From Flavobacterium sp. (GTDB lineage Bacteria > Bacteroidota > Bacteroidia > Flavobacteriales > Flavobacteriaceae): 64,000 nucleotides of DNA. Each line of letters begins with the position of its first letter. The first letter of the stretch is position 1. Of this stretch, positions 51,533 through 60,311 are shown piece by piece. The stretch is from positions 372,001 to 436,000 of the forward strand of contig NZ_CP136574.1 of assembly GCF_035195345.1 (NCBI RefSeq), in the 5' to 3' direction. Both the position numbers and the translations under genes were made by a program. The notes under the pieces are model-generated. The model had not been told where the DNA came from, did not search any database, and saw only the letters and a program-made list of their open reading frames with translations.

Positions 51533-53224
51533 TTATCGAATCAATTTTTTATACTTAATTCGTGTTGGGGCAACATCTTTTCCTAGACGTTTGCGTTTGT
51601 TTTCTTCATATTCTGTAAAACTTCCTTCAAAACTATATACTTGAGAATCACCTTCAAAAGCTAAAATATGGGTACAAACTCTATCTAAAAACCATCTATC
51701 GTGGGAAATAATTACAGCACAGCCTGCAAAGTTCTCTAAACCTTCTTCTAAGGCACGTAATGTATTTACATCTAAATCATTGGTTGGCTCATCTAACAGC
51801 AATACGTTTCCTTCTTCTTTTAAGGTCATAGCTAAGTGAAGTCTATTACGTTCTCCACCCGACAAAGTAGCAACTTTCTTATTTTGATCGCTTCCGCCAA
51901 AGTTAAAACGAGATAAATACGCTCTAGAGTTTACTTGTCTTCCTCCCATTAGAATTAATTCTTGACCATCGCAAAAGTTTTCCCATAAGGTTTTGTTTGG
52001 ATCAATATTAGAGTGCGACTGATCTACGTAGGCAATTTTTACGGTATCACCAATTTCAAATGTACCACCATCCGCTTGTTGTTCGCCCATAATCATTTTG
52101 AAAATAGTAGATTTACCAGCACCATTTGGTCCGATAATTCCAACAATTCCTGCTTGAGGTAAAACAAAATTTAAATCGTCATATAATAATTTATCACCAA
52201 ATGCTTTTGCTACATTTTTTGCTTCAATTACATTAGTTCCTAAACGCGGTCCATTAGGAATATAAATTTCTAATTTTTCGTCTAGTTCTTTTTGATCTTC
52301 GTTTAATAATTTATCGTAGTTCTGTAAACGTGCTTTTTGTTTCGTTTGACGTCCTTTTGCTCCTTGACGCACCCAATCTAATTCACGTTCTAAGTTTTTT
52401 CTGCGTTTTGAAGCTACTTTTTCTTCTTGTGCCATACGAGTAGATTTTTGGTCTAACCAAGATGAATAGTTCCCTTTCCATGGAATTCCTTCTCCTCTAT
52501 CTAACTCTAAAATCCAGCCTGCTACGTTATCTAAGAAATATCTATCGTGTGTTACAGCAATTACCGTTCCCGAATATTGAGCTAAATGCTGTTCTAACCA
52601 AAGAACTGATTCAGCATCCAAGTGGTTGGTTGGTTCATCTAATAATAAAACATCTGGTTGTTGTAAAAGTAAACGGCATAAAGCTACACGACGTTTTTCT
52701 CCACCTGATAATACATTAATTGGTGTTTCTGGATCAGGTGTACGAAGCGCATCCATTGCAATTTCTAACTTATTATCAATTTCCCAAGCACCACAAGCAT
52801 CAATTCTGTCTTGTAATTCTGCCTGACGATCCATAAGTTTTTCCATTCTTTCTGGATTCTCATATACTTCTGGCAAACCAAAATCGTCATTAATTTTATT
52901 GAATTCTTCCAATAATGCAAACGTTTCTGCAGCACCTTCACGAACAATATCAAGTACTGTTTTCGTTTCATCTAATTGTGGCTCTTGCTCTAAATATCCA
53001 ACTGTATAACCTGGTTGAAATACTACATCTCCTTGATAATTTTTATCAATACCTGCAATAATTTTTAATAACGATGATTTTCCAGAACCATTTAAACCAA
53101 GTATACCAATCTTTGCTCCATAGAAAAAACTCAAATAAATATTTTTTAATACTTGTTTATCTGCTCCAGGATAACTTTTACTCAATTTTTGCATTGAGAA
53201 AATCACTTTCTTATCGTCTGACAT
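51533..53224 (-). CDS. ettA: Energy-dependent translational throttle protein EttA
   Basis: The 563-residue ABC-F protein has two ABC cassettes. Each carries a Walker A (GLNGSGKSSLLK and GPNGAGKSTIFK), signature (LSGGEKRRVALCRLL and LSGGERNRLHLAM) and Walker B (DVLLLDEPTNHLD and NVLLLDEPTNDLD). The arm and linker between them contain KGRQTKQKARLQNYD, and there is no membrane domain. The length and linker fit EttA, which binds the ribosomal E site and gates the first peptide bond according to ATP/ADP. It is convergent with the helicase. Confidence 0.93.
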   Translation of the reverse strand: MSDDKKVIFSMQKLSKSYPGADKQVLKNIYLSFFYGAKIGILGLNGSGKSSLLKIIAGIDKNYQGDVVFQPGYTVGYLEQEPQLDETKTVLDIVREGAAETFALLEEFNKINDDFGLPEVYENPERMEKLMDRQAELQDRIDACGAWEIDNKLEIAMDALRTPDPETPINVLSGGEKRRVALCRLLLQQPDVLLLDEPTNHLDAESVLWLEQHLAQYSGTVIAVTHDRYFLDNVAGWILELDRGEGIPWKGNYSSWLDQKSTRMAQEEKVASKRRKNLERELDWVRQGAKGRQTKQKARLQNYDKLLNEDQKELDEKLEIYIPNGPRLGTNVIEAKNVAKAFGDKLLYDDLNFVLPQAGIVGIIGPNGAGKSTIFKMIMGEQQADGGTFEIGDTVKIAYVDQSHSNIDPNKTLWENFCDGQELILMGGRQVNSRAYLSRFNFGGSDQNKKVATLSGGERNRLHLAMTLKEEGNVLLLDEPTNDLDVNTLRALEEGLENFAGCAVIISHDRWFLDRVCTHILAFEGDSQVYSFEGSFTEYEENKRKRLGKDVAPTRIKYKKLIR

Positions 53225-53281
53225 AATTTTTATGTTTGTTATTTATAATTAAAGAAAATAGTACTTATAACTTCGTACTTT

Positions 53282-53464
53282 TTAAACTCTACCTTTTAAT
53301 GCGTTAAAAACCCATGCAATAGCAAAGAAACCAACACCTACGGCTGAAAATCCCCACCCAGCTACATCTGCATAACGATAAATTCCTAAACCAATTAAAA
53401 GCAATCCCATCAAAATCATGATGAAAGTTGCCCAAGCCAATATTGTATTTTTATTCATTCCCAT
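53282..53464 (-). CDS. CAL67264-family small membrane protein
   Basis: The 60-residue protein has two membrane helices (about 8-28 and 36-54) separated by YRYADVAGWGFSAVG. This sequence is a known small family in Flavobacteriaceae with no assigned function, as I recall. It is 58 bases upstream-side of ettA on the same strand, so the two may be read together. Confidence 0.8.
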   Translation of the reverse strand: MGMNKNTILAWATFIMILMGLLLIGLGIYRYADVAGWGFSAVGVGFFAIAWVFNALKGRV

Positions 53465-53542
53465 ACTACCTGTTTTTTTGCTAAACTTTTTAAAATTTTA
53501 GGACTGCGAAGTTACAAATTTTAAAACTTTTATTTTATTGAA

Positions 53543-54547
53543 TCAATTGAAAATTTTAATCAATAATTCCTTTAATAAATCGTGTTGTGTCATTGAAGTA
53601 GCGCCCACCCCTTTGCTTTTTACATCAATATCGCGCAAAGCTGCCACAATAGCACTTACTTTTTTCATAGGATAATTTCTAAATGCTACTTCGTAATCTT
53701 TCACAAAATAAGGACTCACTCGTAAAACTTTAGCCGCATTGAACTGCGATTTGTCTTTTAATCCGTGATATTGTAATAATTGTGAAAAGAACCCAAATAC
53801 TAATCCAGTAGTAACCACTAAAGGATTATCTTTTGGATTTTGAGAAAAATGATCTATGATTTTATACGCTTTCAATTGGTCTTTTTCACCAATTGCTTTT
53901 CGTAGTTCAAAATTGTTGTAATCTTTACTAAAACCGATATTCTCTTCAATGTCTTTTGGCGTAAACGTATGTCCTTTTGGTAAAATGATTTTCAGTTTAT
54001 CCAATTCGTTATTGATTTTAGACAAATCGGTTCCTAAAAATTCTACTAAAATAGCCGCTGCTTTGGGTTCGATGCTATATCCTTGTCCAGATAAAACGCG
54101 TTTAATCCAATCACCAACTTGATTTTCATACAGTTTTTTACTTTCGTAAACCACTCCAACTTTATCTAAAAGTTTCGTGACTTTTTTACGCTTGTCTAAC
54201 GTTTTATATTTGTAGGCGAAAACCAAAACCGTGGTTGGTTGAGGATTTTCAGCATAAGCTTCAATTTTGTCAATATGACGAGATAATTCTTGAGCTTCTC
54301 TAACAATTACAACTTGGCGGTCGGCCATCATAGGAAAACGTTTAGCACTGCCAATCACATCTTCCATCGTAACATCACGTCCATATAAAATTGATTGATT
54401 AAAATCGCGCTCGTGTTCTTGCAATACATTTTGCTCAATAAACTCAGTCAATTTATCAATATAATACGGCTCATCACCCATAAAAAAATAAATGGGTTTG
54501 ATGTTTCCGGCTTTTATATCTTTCGTAATTTGAATTACTTCGTCCAT
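53543..54547 (-). CDS. holA: DNA polymerase III subunit delta
   Basis: The 334-residue protein matches HolA. It has the N-terminal IKPIYFFMGDEPYYIDKLTE, TTVLVFAYKYKTLDKRKK in the AAA+-like domain and GYSIEPKAAAILVEFLGTDL. C-terminal KVSAIVAALRDIDVKSKGVG and LLKELLIKIF complete the collar domain. It opens the beta clamp during loading with the tau and delta-prime subunits. It lies upstream of the CAL67264 gene on the same strand. Confidence 0.93.
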   Translation of the reverse strand: MDEVIQITKDIKAGNIKPIYFFMGDEPYYIDKLTEFIEQNVLQEHERDFNQSILYGRDVTMEDVIGSAKRFPMMADRQVVIVREAQELSRHIDKIEAYAENPQPTTVLVFAYKYKTLDKRKKVTKLLDKVGVVYESKKLYENQVGDWIKRVLSGQGYSIEPKAAAILVEFLGTDLSKINNELDKLKIILPKGHTFTPKDIEENIGFSKDYNNFELRKAIGEKDQLKAYKIIDHFSQNPKDNPLVVTTGLVFGFFSQLLQYHGLKDKSQFNAAKVLRVSPYFVKDYEVAFRNYPMKKVSAIVAALRDIDVKSKGVGATSMTQHDLLKELLIKIFN

Positions 54548-54569
54548 TTTGTTGTTTATTGTTTTTGGT

Positions 54570-54968
54570 TTATTGTTTATTATTAAACTTCAAACCTTTA
54601 ATTTCAGTTGAATTCAAATATTTCATGAAAGCACCAATTTTATTTTTTACTAATTCAATTTTGACCGACAAATTATCAAATTCACTTTGAGAAATTAAAT
54701 TTTTATCCAAAGCTCTATATAGCTGAGATTTTAATTCTCCACAAGAACCTTTTGAAAAACTTAGAAAATTTACAAACTCTCTATTTCCATTTCTTTCAAA
54801 ACCTTCTGCAATATTATCCATAATAGAACCTGAACTTCTGTCCATTTGGTCTTTCATTGAAAATCTTTTCCCTAAATTTGTAGTTTCAAAAAGTGTTTCA
54901 ATATCAATACAAATTTCTCTTGATTTATTCCAAATTTCTAAGTCCTCGAATTTTTCTATTTTTGCCAT
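54570..54968 (-). CDS. Four-helix-bundle protein (S23/IVS family)
   Basis: The 132-residue all-helical protein starts MAKIEKFEDLEIWNKSREIC and contains MKDQMDRSSGSIMDNIAEGFER and NFLSFSKGSCGELKSQL, the signature of the S23/four-helix-bundle family first seen in 23S rRNA intervening sequences. Here it stands alone and is not inside an rRNA gene. Its molecular function is unknown. It diverges from the HsdR_N-like gene with 34 bases between. Confidence 0.9.
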   Translation of the reverse strand: MAKIEKFEDLEIWNKSREICIDIETLFETTNLGKRFSMKDQMDRSSGSIMDNIAEGFERNGNREFVNFLSFSKGSCGELKSQLYRALDKNLISQSEFDNLSVKIELVKNKIGAFMKYLNSTEIKGLKFNNKQ

Positions 54969-55002
54969 ACAACTACAAACAATTAACTATAAACTATAAA
55001 CA

Positions 55003-55452
55003 TTGAAAAAGTTGAACTTTCCAGTTTATTCCTTTCGGTTCAAAAATAGTGAAAATAAAGTGTCTATTTTTGATGAAATTAGAAAAAAATTTATTCTTCT
55101 TACACCAGAAGAATGGGTACGTCAGCATGTAATTCAGTTTTTGTTACAAGATAAAAGATATCCAAAATCGTATATAAACGTTGAGAAATTAATTAAGATT
55201 AACGATTTAAGCAAACGCTATGATGGTGTTGTTTTTCAACCAAATGGAGAAATATTTTTATTAATTGAATGCAAAGCACCGGAAGTTCCAATTTCCCAAC
55301 AAACTTTTGACCAAATTGCCCGTTATAATTTAGTTTTGAAAGCTAAATATTTAATGGTGACTAATGGACTAAATCATTATTTTTGCCAAATGGATTTTGA
55401 AAATGAGAAATATATTTTCTTGAAAGAACTTCCTGATTTTGATAGATTATAG
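55003..55452 (+). CDS. Stand-alone HsdR_N-like PD-(D/E)xK nuclease-fold protein
   Basis: The 149-residue protein matches the N-terminal domain of type I restriction R subunits and has the nuclease core RYDGVVFQPNGEIFLLIECK (D...ExK). The family also carries TPEEWVRQHVIQFLL upstream. No helicase or HsdM/HsdS follow, so it is a stand-alone conserved flavobacterial protein, probably not a restriction system. The start appears to be TTG at 55003 (MKKLNFPVYSFRFKN), because no ATG is available and the KLNFP opening is conserved in the family as I recall. Confidence 0.82.
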   Translation: MKKLNFPVYSFRFKNSENKVSIFDEIRKKFILLTPEEWVRQHVIQFLLQDKRYPKSYINVEKLIKINDLSKRYDGVVFQPNGEIFLLIECKAPEVPISQQTFDQIARYNLVLKAKYLMVTNGLNHYFCQMDFENEKYIFLKELPDFDRL

Positions 55453-55473
55453 AACAAAGAAAATAGAAAAAAG

Positions 55474-55920
55474 ATGACTCCAAAAATTCTAATGTCATTA
55501 TTGGCAATATTTGTTCTAATTAAAACATATAATTTAAAGGCTAATTTCAAAAAAGAAGTTTCACTTTTGCTGTGTTTCTCAATTTTAGTCACTTGGTTTA
55601 CTTCTGATATTTTTATTTCAATTGGAATAATTAGTTGTATTCTTGCGTCGTTTTGGATTATGATAAAAGGATTTACAATGAATAATCTTTCTAAAATTGA
55701 AAAAACAAATTTTATTGTTTTAGGATTATTCACTAGCGTCGGATTGTTATTTACATTTATGAATTGGCCTTTTGCTACTTATATTAGTATCGCAATGGTC
55801 ATTCCAATAATTTTATACCTTTACAGTTCAATTAAAACCAAATTAAAATTTAACAAAGACTTTTTGTTTTTAAGCATTTTGGTTTTAGATTGTATCATTC
55901 GATTTCTAAGAATTTTTTAA
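55474..55920 (+). CDS. Hypothetical four-helix membrane protein
   Basis: The 148-residue protein is mostly hydrophobic, with about five membrane segments (residues 1-17, 28-46, 46-65, 77-96, 103-121, with another possible at the end). It ends directly before the GT2 start, with no gap, and follows the HsdR_N-like gene by 21 bases. It is likely co-transcribed with the glycosyltransferase and may act with it at the membrane. Family not recognised. Confidence 0.7.
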   Translation: MTPKILMSLLAIFVLIKTYNLKANFKKEVSLLLCFSILVTWFTSDIFISIGIISCILASFWIMIKGFTMNNLSKIEKTNFIVLGLFTSVGLLFTFMNWPFATYISIAMVIPIILYLYSSIKTKLKFNKDFLFLSILVLDCIIRFLRIF

Positions 55921-56916
55921 ATGAAAAAAATAGCAGTAGTCATATTAAATTGGAACGGAGCCAAATTACTTGAACAGTTTTTGCCTTCGGTAATGGCGTT
56001 TTCTCATGAAGCTACGATTTATGTGGCTGATAACGCTTCAACCGATACATCTATTGAAGTGATTCAAAATCAATTTCCATCCGTTAAAATTATTCAAAAT
56101 ACCGGTAATTTTGGCTTTGCAAAAGGGTATAATGAAGCGCTGAAGTTTGTCGAAGAAGAATATTATGCTTTAGTTAATTCTGACATTGAAGTTACCGAAA
56201 ATTGGCTTGCTCCTATTTTAGCACTTTTTGAAAATGAGCCTGAAACTGCGATTATCCAACCAAAGTTATTAGACTTCAAAAAGAAAACCCATTTTGAATA
56301 CGCTGGTGGTGCTGGTGGTTTTATTGACAAATTTGGTTATCCATTTTGCCGTGGAAGAATTTTCGATACCATTGAAGAAGATAAACATCAATATGATGAT
56401 GAAATTGAAATTTTTTGGGCAACTGGTGCTTGCTTTTTTATACGAAAAGAAGTCTACCGAAAGCTAAATGGTTTTGACGATGATTTTTTTGCCCATCAAG
56501 AAGAAATCGATTTATGTTGGCGCGCTTTTAATTTAGGATATAAAACAAAATATACTCCAAAGTCTATTGTCTATCACGTCGGAGGAGCCACTTTAAACGA
56601 AGGTAATCCAAGAAAAACGTTTTTGAATTTCAGAAATTCATTGTTCATGCTAACTAAGAATTTACCGAAAAACCAACTGTTTCCAATCCTTTTTATGCGA
56701 ATGTGTTTAGATGGTTTAGCAGGAATACAATTTATTTTAAAAGGAAAATTTAAACATTTTTGGGCAATAATAGAAGCTCATTTTACATTTTATCATCTTG
56801 TCTTTCAATTTTATAAGAAACGTGGAACAAATCAAAAATTAAATTATTACAAAACAAATAGCATTGTTTATAGCTTTTTTGTAAAAAATGGCAAGGTTTT
56901 TGAAAACCTATTTTAA
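55921..56916 (+). CDS. Family 2 glycosyltransferase
   Basis: The 331-residue GT-A enzyme starts VVILNWNGAKLLEQFL and carries the nucleotide-sugar motifs VADNASTD (near 36), NTGNFGFAKGYNEA and ALVNSDIEV (the DxD equivalent is NSD). FFAHQEEIDLCWRAF follows further on. A C-terminal helical region (about 240-300) associates with membranes. It resembles rhamnosyl- and dTDP-sugar transferases of surface polysaccharides, but donor and acceptor are unknown. Confidence 0.88.
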   Translation: MKKIAVVILNWNGAKLLEQFLPSVMAFSHEATIYVADNASTDTSIEVIQNQFPSVKIIQNTGNFGFAKGYNEALKFVEEEYYALVNSDIEVTENWLAPILALFENEPETAIIQPKLLDFKKKTHFEYAGGAGGFIDKFGYPFCRGRIFDTIEEDKHQYDDEIEIFWATGACFFIRKEVYRKLNGFDDDFFAHQEEIDLCWRAFNLGYKTKYTPKSIVYHVGGATLNEGNPRKTFLNFRNSLFMLTKNLPKNQLFPILFMRMCLDGLAGIQFILKGKFKHFWAIIEAHFTFYHLVFQFYKKRGTNQKLNYYKTNSIVYSFFVKNGKVFENLF

Positions 56917-56986
56917 CAATAGTTTAGGTTTATAAAAGCTATTTTTTAACAATATCTATTTAATTTTGTGAAAAATCAAAATCATT

Positions 56987-57823
56987 ATGAAAAAAGTAAT
57001 CTTAATAGTAACATTAGCAACTATGACACTTACATCGTGTGTTTCTAAAAAGAAATTCACCGAATTAGAAGCTAAAAACAAAGAAATCCAAGATTTATTA
57101 AACACGGCAACGGTTAAGTTAAATACTTGTTTAACAGAAAGAGAAGCCTTAGCAAATCAGGTTGATTTTCTAAAGAAAAACAACACCGATTTAATCAATA
57201 ACATGGGGAATTTAACCACTTTGACTACAAAAGGGGCTGAAAACCTTGAAAAATCGTTAGAGAGTTTAAAAGAAAAAGATTTAAAAATCTCTCGTTTACA
57301 AGATGCTTTAACTAAAAAAGATAGTGTTACGTTAGCTTTAGTAACCAGTTTAAAAGGTGAAGTAGGAATTAATGACCCGGATATCAATATCAATGTTGAA
57401 AAAGGAGTTATTATGATTTCTATTGCTGATAATTTATTGTTTAAATCTGGAAGTTATGAAGTAAGTGATCGAGCAAAAGGAGTTTTAGCAAAAGTAGCCA
57501 AAGTAATCAACAGCAAACCTGATTTCGAATGTATGGTAGAAGGTCATACAGACGATGTGCCTATTAAAAATACTGTATTATTAGACAACTGGGATTTATC
57601 TGTAAAAAGAGCAACATCAATTGTTAGAGTTTTACATAAAGAGTTAGGTGTTAATCCAAAACAATTAATTCCAGCAGGAAGAAGCTCTTACATTCCATTA
57701 GTAGAAAATGATTCCCCAGCCAATAGAGCTAAAAATCGTAGAACTAAAATTATCATTATGCCTAAGATTGACCAATTTTACGAGATGATAGAAAGTGAAA
57801 TGAAAAATTTAAGTGGAAAATAA
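56987..57823 (+). CDS. OmpA-family outer membrane lipoprotein
   Basis: The 278-residue protein has a lipoprotein signal (MKKVILIVTLATMTLTSC, lipobox LTSC, lipidated Cys18). A coiled-coil segment (about 25-120) follows, then an OmpA/MotB peptidoglycan-binding domain (about 135-255) with VEGHTDDVPI and NWDLSVKRATSIVRVL. It should anchor the outer membrane to the cell wall. A terminator lies 80 bases downstream. Confidence 0.92.
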   Translation: MKKVILIVTLATMTLTSCVSKKKFTELEAKNKEIQDLLNTATVKLNTCLTEREALANQVDFLKKNNTDLINNMGNLTTLTTKGAENLEKSLESLKEKDLKISRLQDALTKKDSVTLALVTSLKGEVGINDPDININVEKGVIMISIADNLLFKSGSYEVSDRAKGVLAKVAKVINSKPDFECMVEGHTDDVPIKNTVLLDNWDLSVKRATSIVRVLHKELGVNPKQLIPAGRSSYIPLVENDSPANRAKNRRTKIIIMPKIDQFYEMIESEMKNLSGK

Positions 57824-57906
57824 TTAACCTTTGAATTATAATAAAAATGCCTAATAAATAGTTCGAAATCGAAAGTTTAGACAAATTTATAATAAATTAT
57901 GATACT

Positions 57907-57940
57907 AGTGAGCTCGATATTTTATCGGGCTCACTTTGTT
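57907..57940 (+). terminator. Terminator of the OmpA-like gene
   Basis: AGTGAGCTCGAT (57907-57918) pairs with ATCGGGCTCACT (57924-57935) with one mismatch and is followed by a T-containing flank. Confidence 0.7.
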
Positions 57941-58335
57941 TAAATTTGATTTGATTCTTTTGTTATTATAAATTTCCAATTAATTCTAAAAAACTGTTTA
58001 TGATCAATCTCTGCATCAATTTTTTCTAATCTTTTGATTTTACCAAATTATATAATATTTTAAAGAACGTAAAAACATTTAATACAAGTACTTCTTTTGG
58101 TTGTAATTAAAAGTTATGTAAGAAATGAGTTTCTAAAAAAATTATACCTCGACAATTAAACCATGAATTTATTTAAAATAACTCATATATTTGCATTATA
58201 GAAATTAACTGATGCCTAGTTTGTAAACTGCAAGCATATCTTATTTTTTTAAATTAGAGTTTAAAAAATGTTAGGATTGATACCTGATTTAGTTTTTAAA
58301 CTCTTTTTTTAACTCTTTGCAAACCAACGCTAAAA
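57941..58335. other. AT-rich gap with a long-loop hairpin and no gene
   Basis: I find no coding frame. AGAGTTTAAAAA (58256-58267) pairs perfectly with TTTTTAAACTCT (58293-58304), loop 25 bases, followed by seven T to 58310. It lies 26 bases before the first YkgJ gene. It could be a terminator for a transcript I cannot identify or an attenuator ahead of that gene. Confidence 0.5.
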
Positions 58336-58944
58336 ATGGATAACTCAATTGAACATCGCGTAAGATTAGTTGAAACATTGTTTCAAAATCTTGAGGTGGA
58401 AATTATAGAATTCCAAAAAGAAACTAAATTAGGTTGTATTGCAGGTTGTGGAAAATGTTGCTCAACACCAGAAATTGACGCTTCACCTTTAGAGTTTTTG
58501 CCTTGGGCTTTTCATATTTTTTTAAAAGGTCAAGCCGAAGAAACGTTATTAGAGTTAAAACAAAGCAAAACAAGTACTTGCTTTTTATACCGTCCAAAAT
58601 CGTTAGCTGAATTTACATCAGGAAATTGCAGTACCTATCAATATCGTGGTTTAATTTGCAGACTTTTTGGTTTTGGTGCTACAACAGATAAATACGGAAA
58701 ATTACGCATTGCTACTTGCAACATTATCAAAGAGGGTCAGACTTTAAATTATAAAAACGCCACTGAAGCCATAAATACAAATCTATCTGTGCCTATTTTT
58801 ACTGAATATTATATGCAATTATCGCAAATAGATTTTAAACTTGGAAATGTTTTTCTACCTGTAAATAAAGCAATGAAAGCTGCTTTAGAAGAAGTTTTGC
58901 AATATTACGCCTACAGACCTTTTCCTGATAACTACAAAAATTAA
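58336..58944 (+). CDS. YkgJ-family cysteine-cluster protein, copy 1
   Basis: The 202-residue protein carries the YkgJ/zinc- or iron-binding cysteine pattern GCIAGCGKCC, then GNCSTYQYRGLICRLFGFG and ATCNIIKEG. The cysteines could bind an Fe-S or Zn centre. It is paralogous to the next gene, with the same length and cysteine spacing and LEFLPWAFHIFL shared. Activity unknown. A hairpin precedes it. Confidence 0.85.
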   Translation: MDNSIEHRVRLVETLFQNLEVEIIEFQKETKLGCIAGCGKCCSTPEIDASPLEFLPWAFHIFLKGQAEETLLELKQSKTSTCFLYRPKSLAEFTSGNCSTYQYRGLICRLFGFGATTDKYGKLRIATCNIIKEGQTLNYKNATEAINTNLSVPIFTEYYMQLSQIDFKLGNVFLPVNKAMKAALEEVLQYYAYRPFPDNYKN

Positions 58945-59031
58945 ATTTAAATCACTTATTTTCAATTAGTTGAATTAAAACCGACAAATCAAACAAACTA
59001 CCAAATTATAGTCTATCTTCGGTAAAAAATT

Positions 59032-59640
59032 ATGTCCATTGAAAGACGGGTTGTTTTAGTTGAAAAATTATTTCATAATTTAGATTTAGAAATAACCGAA
59101 TTCCAATCGCACACCCATTTAAGTTGTGTTGCTGGTTGTGGTAAATGTTGCAATCATCCAGAACTAGATGCATCACCTCTCGAATTTTTGCCTTGGGCTT
59201 TTCACTTATTTTTAAATGGTGAAGCTGAAAAAGTTTTAACCGCATTAAATAAATCATCTGAAAACCGATGTTTTATCTATAATCCACTTTCATTGTTAGA
59301 TAAAAATAAAGGAAACTGTAGCCAATACAAATACCGCGGATTAATTTGTCGTCTTTTTGGATTTGGAGCAAATACTGATAAATATGGTCAATTGCGATTA
59401 GCAACTTGTAAAATCATCAAAGAAGGACAAGCTGAAAACTACAATAAATCAACCGAATTAATCAATAAAGGCTTACCTGTTCCCATTTTTACAGATTATT
59501 ACATGAATTTATCCCAAATCGATTTTCAATTGGGAAATGTAATTGTTCCGATAAATAAAGCACTCAAATTAGCCATTGAAGAAGTATTGCAATATTACGC
59601 CTATCGTCCAATGCCAAGCGGCCATTTTAATTGTGCTTAA
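59032..59640 (+). CDS. YkgJ-family cysteine-cluster protein, copy 2
   Basis: It has 202 residues, the same length as copy 1 and closely similar throughout, with GCGKCCNHPELDASPLEFLP, RGLICRLFGFGANTDKYG and ATCKIIKEG. Every cluster cysteine of copy 1 is present. This is a recent tandem duplication separated by 87 bases. It overlaps the end of the convergent NUDIX gene by 4 bases. Confidence 0.85.
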   Translation: MSIERRVVLVEKLFHNLDLEITEFQSHTHLSCVAGCGKCCNHPELDASPLEFLPWAFHLFLNGEAEKVLTALNKSSENRCFIYNPLSLLDKNKGNCSQYKYRGLICRLFGFGANTDKYGQLRLATCKIIKEGQAENYNKSTELINKGLPVPIFTDYYMNLSQIDFQLGNVIVPINKALKLAIEEVLQYYAYRPMPSGHFNCA

Positions 59641-60149
59641 GCTAAATATTTTTCACCAATTACTTTTCGAATGGAGACAAAACCTATTTGATTCAAATCA
59701 ATTTCTGAGCGTTTTACCCAAATCAATTCTTGAATTTCGTCTTCAGCATTGATAGATATAACATCTGATTTCAGTGGACATTCATAAAAAATATCCATTG
59801 TTCTATAGGGAACATTTTTGTATAAATAATTATTGGGAGACGTCGTGATATATTTTAACTCGCTAGTTAAAATTTCTATTCCTAATTCTTCTTTGATTTC
59901 TCTACAAGCCGCTTCTTCAGCCGTTTCATTCGGATCGATGAATCCTCCTGGTAAATCCCATTTTCCTTTGTCTGGGTCTACATTTCTTACCGCAAATAAC
60001 ACTTTGTCTTCAAAGGTAAAAACAATCGCTACAGCAGCAGCTATGTTGTGATAATACGTAAAACCACAATCATCACACAAAAACCGACGATTATCTGGAA
60101 ACGTAAAATTTGTAGAAGCACAGCTGGGACAAAATTTGAAAAAAGTCAT
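59637..60149 (-). CDS. NUDIX hydrolase with N-terminal zinc ribbon
   Basis: The 170-residue protein has a zinc ribbon (FCPSCASTNF, FLCDDCGF; Cys pairs at about 7/10 and 25/28). A NUDIX domain follows with the box GGFIDPNETAEEAACREIKE continuing EELGI. The ribbon resembles that of NADH pyrophosphatase NudC, but the C-terminal SQPWPFPxS of NudC is absent, so the substrate (nucleotide, ADP-ribose, other) is open. The gene is followed by the YkgJ pair, convergent. Confidence 0.85.
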   Translation of the reverse strand: MTFFKFCPSCASTNFTFPDNRRFLCDDCGFTYYHNIAAAVAIVFTFEDKVLFAVRNVDPDKGKWDLPGGFIDPNETAEEAACREIKEELGIEILTSELKYITTSPNNYLYKNVPYRTMDIFYECPLKSDVISINAEDEIQELIWVKRSEIDLNQIGFVSIRKVIGEKYLA

Positions 60150-60153
60150 TTTA

Positions 60154-60220
60154 TAGTGATTAGTGATTAGTGATTAGTGATTAGTGATTAGTGATTAGTG
60201 ATTAGTGATTAGTGATTAGT
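60154..60220. repeat. Heptanucleotide microsatellite (TAGTGAT)n
   Basis: About 9.5 perfect copies of the 7-base unit TAGTGAT run from 60154 to 60220, directly before the NUDIX start on one side and the second array on the other. Tandem repeats this perfect are prone to slippage. Confidence 0.9.
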
Positions 60221-60225
60221 GCAAA

Positions 60226-60290
60226 TTTACTTTTTACTTTTTACTTTTTACTTTTTACTTTTTACTTTTTACTTTTTACTTTTTACTTTT
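60226..60290. repeat. Heptanucleotide microsatellite (TTTTTAC)n
   Basis: About nine near-perfect copies of TTTTTAC begin at about 60226 and end within 10 bases of the -7 box of the glycosyltransferase gene. The unit length equals that of the neighbouring (TAGTGAT)n array. An open frame through it would translate as a repeated FYFLLFT, but this is not the gene start. Confidence 0.9.
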
Positions 60291-60299
60291 CTTTATAAC

Positions 60300-60307
60300 T
60301 ATCTTTG
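60300..60307 (+). promoter_or_regulatory. -7 box TATCTTTG four bases before the ATG
   Basis: This is an exact TAnnTTTG match. The -33 element falls inside the (TTTTTAC)n array. The box ends at 60307 and the ATG starts at 60312, so the mRNA would begin at or next to the start codon. Confidence 0.65.
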
Positions 60308-60311
60308 TCAC

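Noticed and set aside
55003..55452. Type I restriction system
   Set aside because: Only an HsdR_N-like domain is present; no HsdM, HsdS or helicase domain is found around it.
60154..60290. CRISPR array
   Set aside because: The units are 7 bases with no spacers. It is a microsatellite.
60219..60311. N-terminal extension of the glycosyltransferase with repeated FYFLLFT
   Set aside because: It is a translation of the (TTTTTAC)n microsatellite and lies upstream of the promoter -7 box, so the gene starts at 60312.
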